Shown: positions 60,403 to 64,000 of the stretch, in pieces | Numbering within the stretch: the stretch's first letter is position 1 | Layout of the letters: every line of letters begins with the position of its first letter | Assembly (NCBI GenBank): GCA_017354895.1 | Contig: CP071496.1 | Location: 1,860,001 to 1,924,000, forward strand | DNA: 64,000 bases | Direction of reading: 5' to 3' | Source of the DNA: Podospora comata | Lineage: Eukaryota; Ascomycota; Sordariomycetes; Sordariales; Podosporaceae | Made by a program: the position numbers and the translations under genes | Notes under the pieces: generated by a model | What the model was told of the DNA's origin: nothing | The model's database searches: none | The model's input: the letters and a program-made list of their open reading frames with translations, nothing else

Positions 60403-63400
60403 CAAACGAGTGACGCATACGCATACGCACACGAATAAGCACACGCACTCGGACTTTCAGTACACGACGACGACTTTTCGGTTAGATGACGACGAAACGT
60501 TGCGACGGATTTCTTGCCTTGCTCGGATACCCCAAACGCTTATAGATTTGGCAGGGAGCGATGGTTTCAACGCGGCGGCGAATTTTGTGTTTCGAGAATT
60601 TCCTTTTGCATGTCGGGCTCTTTTATATCGGTTTTCACACATACTCTATACTCTCGTTGAATGGGGGCGGCTCTGGAAGTCTTGTTCTTTCACGGCAGGC
60701 GCTGGTGGGATTTTTTTGTTTTCTTGTTTGGGCATGAAAGAAACACAAAAGATGACATGAATGCATTTCTCTGGCAGGATCATGATCTACAAGGTGCAAA
60801 TACTTTTTTTTCTTTTTCTCTTCTACCCGCTCTTTGGCTTTTGGTTTTTATTCGGGCTGTTGTTCTCCCTGGTGGTTGGTGGTTTTTTGACAGCACAAGT
60901 TGCATTTTCAAACTGGTTTTTTGGTTGGGTGTTTTTGACATGGCATTTAAAAGAGACGATAAAAAAGTTCTTGGTGGCAGGCACAATTTGCTTTTTACAT
61001 TTTACATTGAAGACTTGGAGGGCGGTCAATTTTGTGCTTTGCTTTTTTTTTTTTTTTGTTTCAATGTTGGAAATACCTGTCTGTGAGGACTTCATTACGC
61101 GCATCATCACGTTGTTTTTACTTCACTTCTTGAGTATATATTTGAAACAAGACCTTTTTGGCTATTCGACTCTCTGTTCATATTTTGCCTTGTCTTTTCT
61201 TGTGCATATTACTTTGGATACCCATCAATGCCCGTCCTATTTTGTCACAAACGAGCAAGCGAATCGGCCGGCGTCTTTTGCGTTTCTCACAAATAGTTTC
61301 CAGGGTTCCCAAGTGCCAGCCTCCTCCGATATTCTATCAAGCCAAGCCCGGCAGATCTGATAGTCTGGAACATGGCATGAGACTTAGGTCATGGTTTGCC
61401 CAACTAACCTGGGCAGAGATAGCCAACATGCCCTGTCCTGGGAGAGAATACGGGAGAAGGAAAGAGTTGCTTTGACATGGTCAACGGCCTCGCGTCAACT
61501 GTGTAATGCCAAGTGGTAGTTACGTTTTACGACACACAGCTCCTTTGCCCGGAGTTCACAGGCAAGTAAGTATCTAGCCGTTTGGTCGTATTACATGACA
61601 CATCTGTCCAAACATCCAGCATTCCTATACCTACCTCCCCATTGCCGCGCTTTCCCCGTCGCCGTTATTGTTTCACCGGCCCGTCTTCGATCTTGTTGTT
61701 GCTCCAGGGGCTGAAGAATGGAGAGAACCCTTAAACCCTCGGTCGACATTCCCTGTCGATCGCGATCAGATAAGAGACCTGAAGGCGGTTCTGCGGAACC
61801 CCAAAGCCCGAAGGGACGAAAGAGAGGAAGGGAAACCCTTTCCTCGGCCCGAACATCCTTCTACCCTTTCCCTTGACAAAATCCATCCCCCCCCACCTCA
61901 CCCTCCCCCCTGCCTCCCACTTTCCGGACGGTGGAAAAAAAAAAGAAAAAAAGAAACCGATCCACAACAACCGATACGATAGCTCAGGTACACTTGCATC
62001 TTGCATTTGCATAAGTGCCATTTTTTTCCCCTCTTGTTCGGCGCGCGACGATGCACGCATGAAGGATTCAAACAACCGATGGCTGATATTGGCACCGTGA
62101 CATACATACAGCAAGAGAAGATACATACATGATGAGCCGCCGTTGCCGAGCACAACATCGCCAAAATAAAAATAAAAAATAAAAAAAAAGCAGAAATATA
62201 ATCCTCTTGGACAAAAAAACCCCACTTACCTCAACTCGCCTGTCTGGCTATCAAAACAACACAACCCAAGCCAATCCCTCCCACAAAGCGGAGTCAACAT
62301 GGTCAACACCACACCCTTCGAATCGACAAATGTCGTTGCAATCTTGAACATTTTCGTAGCGCACCCGCCTCCCCTTCCACGTGCCCGCTCGCGTCATCGA
62401 CTGGGGGGGAGGGGAAGAGAAGCCAAGATTTCGCTGGTGTGCCGAATCCCTTCTTTCCGTAGCCGCCCCCCGCCCCCTCCGTTGCAGTCAAAGCCGGCGG
62501 CGGCGGCGGGCGGCGCATTGCATTGCCCGAGCCCTCTCCGAAAGGGCACCCTCACAAACAAACAAAATAAAGCCATTCCATTTGCCTACAAGTGTAGCCT
62601 CTGGATGATCGCCGACCAGTTTACTATCCCGTTCGCTAGTCGCGCCTTGGTTAGACACCAGGAAGGAAAACATCGTGTCATGGTCCGATACAACAAATAG
62701 TCCCGGTCGGAGAGAGAAGATGACAGACGACTGTTCCCCCGAGTTGCCCGGATCCGACGAGCAGCGCCGCCCTGGCCGAGTCTCCAGCCTTTGCCCAAAA
62801 AGAAAAGGAACAAAGACAGAGAAAAAGGGGCAGGAGCCCTGAATTCATGACTTCGCCACTTTTGATAAACTACTGGATCGTGATCTGAGGTTTTGTTCAG
62901 CCTTGGCGCCGAGATGCACAATATTCCAGTGGGAGGAGGAAGAACTCCGGGTCAAGACCGAGATCACAGAATCAACCGGGTGAATGTAGTTCCAACCCTA
63001 ACCCTTATATCTACTTTCTTTTTCACAGAGAAAAGGGATAATTAGGGGGGGCGTAGGGGGTGTTGATGAATAGTGTCATGATAAGTTATACTCTGCGGCA
63101 GATCTGGGGATCAGCATGACTGCTGGTGCCTATATAAAGGGAGGGGGGAGAGAGTCCCTAACCCCTAGCCACAGTCAGCCACAACAACAACAACAACAAC
63201 AACAACAAAGCCACCCCCTAGGTAGGTTGCCCCTGAGTCGGAGTTGGGCTGGCTTTATAAAGCAGATAAGAAACAAGCGGTTGAAAGTAGAAGACAGTTT
63301 AAAGACTTTTATCCCTGACATGTGAATTGAAGCTGAGACCATCCAGTGATCACCCAAGACACCTACATTGTGTTCATTCTCTTTGCATCATCATCACAAT

Positions 63401-63657
63401 ATCTCCGAGTCGAAGTGACGAGGTTGTCCTGCCCTGGATCAATAGTAAAGATATCGGCGACGAACACACACGCGCGGCGAAAGATAGTTGATTTGTGAAG
63501 AGAACAGAGTTATCATCCAAGTACCTAGATAACCTCCCCAGCTTTCTGCCTCCTAAACACCCTAACTATCATCAACAACAACAAAGAGCTGCGTAACTGC
63601 GAAGCTCAACAACCCCCTGATGATCACCCATCTTCCAATAGGCTATATCTCCCCCGC
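60403..63657. other. 3.3-kb convergent intergenic region
   Basis: 3' flank of the copper-fist gene. 60690-61090 is strongly T-rich, giving hydrophobic-looking but meaningless ORFs. A CAA run lies at 63180-63208. A TATATAAA box at 63131-63138 on the plus strand has no recognised gene after it. No gene is supported. Confidence 0.55.
63131..63138 (+). promoter_or_regulatory. TATA-box-like element without a recognised gene
   Basis: TATATAAA reads GCCTATATAAAGG, a near-perfect TATA context. A second TTTATAAA follows at about 63253. The CAA-rich stretch that follows resembles a fungal 5' leader, but no ORF with features starts downstream. Confidence 0.25.
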
Positions 63658-63903
63658 TTAAGCCTTCTTATTCCTCCTCCTAGCCCTCTCCTTACTCTCC
63701 TCATACGGATCAGGGTTCGGCTCCGGGTTCGGATCCAAAGACTTTATCTTGCAGTCATCGCAGATATCTTGAACATGCACATCCTTATGGCCTCCGTTTT
63801 GACCAAAGCAGCCTCTGCCAAAGTTTGCGCAGTTGTCCAACTGGCGGAAGGCGCGGTGGCCGCAGGGTAAATAGCGAGTTGTATTGGATGCACAGTGTAG
63901 CTC
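63658..63903 (-). CDS. Partial small Cys/His-rich protein (5' exon outside or unresolved)
   Basis: The last exon of a small gene; the acceptor is probably the CAG just before GAG at 63903. It encodes 81 residues and a stop at 63658-63660. Cys and His residues are spaced like a zinc-binding module: HC..., YLPCGH, NC, GC, H-x2-V-x-V, ICDDC. Pattern and size recall a small fungal family beginning with a CGH motif and ending in a CxxC, here followed by an Asn/Pro repeat (NPEPNPDP) and a basic tail (RARRRNKK). No ATG is visible in the same frame before the window edge, so the start lies in an upstream exon. Function unknown; zinc binding is inference. Confidence 0.65.
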   Translation of the reverse strand, partial: ELHCASNTTRYLPCGHRAFRQLDNCANFGRGCFGQNGGHKDVHVQDICDDCKIKSLDPNPEPNPDPYEESKERARRRNKKA

Positions 63904-63952
63904 CTGGGTAGTGAGTGTATTCACTTGAAATGTTTTGTTGCTTTTTTGCAGT

Positions 63953-63955
<3 letters not shown>

Positions 63956-63984
<29 letters not shown>
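63956..63984. repeat. GT dinucleotide microsatellite
   Basis: A perfect (GT)14 run at the right edge of the window, upstream of the partial Cys/His-rich exon. Confidence 0.95.
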
Positions 63985-64000
63985 GCGGTAGTGATATCAA

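Noticed and set aside
60761-61360. A 199-codon hydrophobic ORF on the plus strand
   Set aside because: It follows a T-rich tract. Runs of Phe and Leu come from composition, and no signal or domain pattern holds.
62990-63006. Telomere-like CCCTAACCCTT
   Set aside because: Less than two units; too short to mean a telomere relic.

Overview
The window is nuclear DNA from a filamentous ascomycete, most likely a Sordariomycete and probably Sordariales. Genes carry short introns (about 45-110 nt for most) with GTRNGT donors, CTAAC branch sites and YAG acceptors. Intergenic spaces are long and rich in microsatellites. The gene set (Hse1, Atg13, a fungal phytochrome, a copper-fist regulator, a GH55 glucanase) is typical of that group. 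The species is not identifiable from what I can see, and no transposon, provirus or RIP-degraded tract was recognised.

Layout from left to right. 1-1852: 3' part of a large regulatory-looking gene with SUMO-interaction motifs (+). 2245-2315: tRNA-Thr (-). 2603-5119: HSE1, ESCRT-0 (-). 6356-9161: ATG13 (-). 11911-16698: ankyrin/RCC1/BTB protein of the IBtk/Btb3 type (-). 17954-19221: mitochondrial 2-oxodicarboxylate carrier with micro-exons (+). 19641-19711: a second, identical tRNA-Thr (-). 20619-23924: C2H2 plus fungal-specific transcription factor (-). 28789-31605: GH55 glucanase (+). 32266-33459: DUF2461 protein (-). 34111-35034: PhyH-like dioxygenase (+). 35652-36601: Ala/Pro-rich protein (-). 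39389-43998: phytochrome hybrid histidine kinase (-). 47584-48876: ketopantoate reductase family (-). 58728-60402: copper-fist transcription factor (+). 63658-63903: 3' part of a small Cys/His-rich gene (-).

The genes do not form an obvious biosynthetic cluster. The nearest thing to a functional neighbourhood is HSE1 next to ATG13 (endosomal sorting and autophagy), which is probably chance. Sensing and regulation are well represented: phytochrome, copper-fist factor, C2H2 factor and BTB adaptor. Three intergenic spaces are large: 23925-28788, 43999-47583 and 48877-58727. The middle one contains a pair of near-identical miniature intron-like units, the best hint of an unannotated spliced transcript.

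Exon boundaries were derived by hand from splice consensus, reading-frame continuity and family similarity. Every multi-exon model below closes in frame. Function calls rest on recognised family motifs, not on database searches. I found no clear evidence of a wholly new system. The most interesting leads are the mini-intron pair near 46.5 kb, the SUMO-motif cluster at the left edge and the micro-exon/GC-AG structure of the carrier gene.
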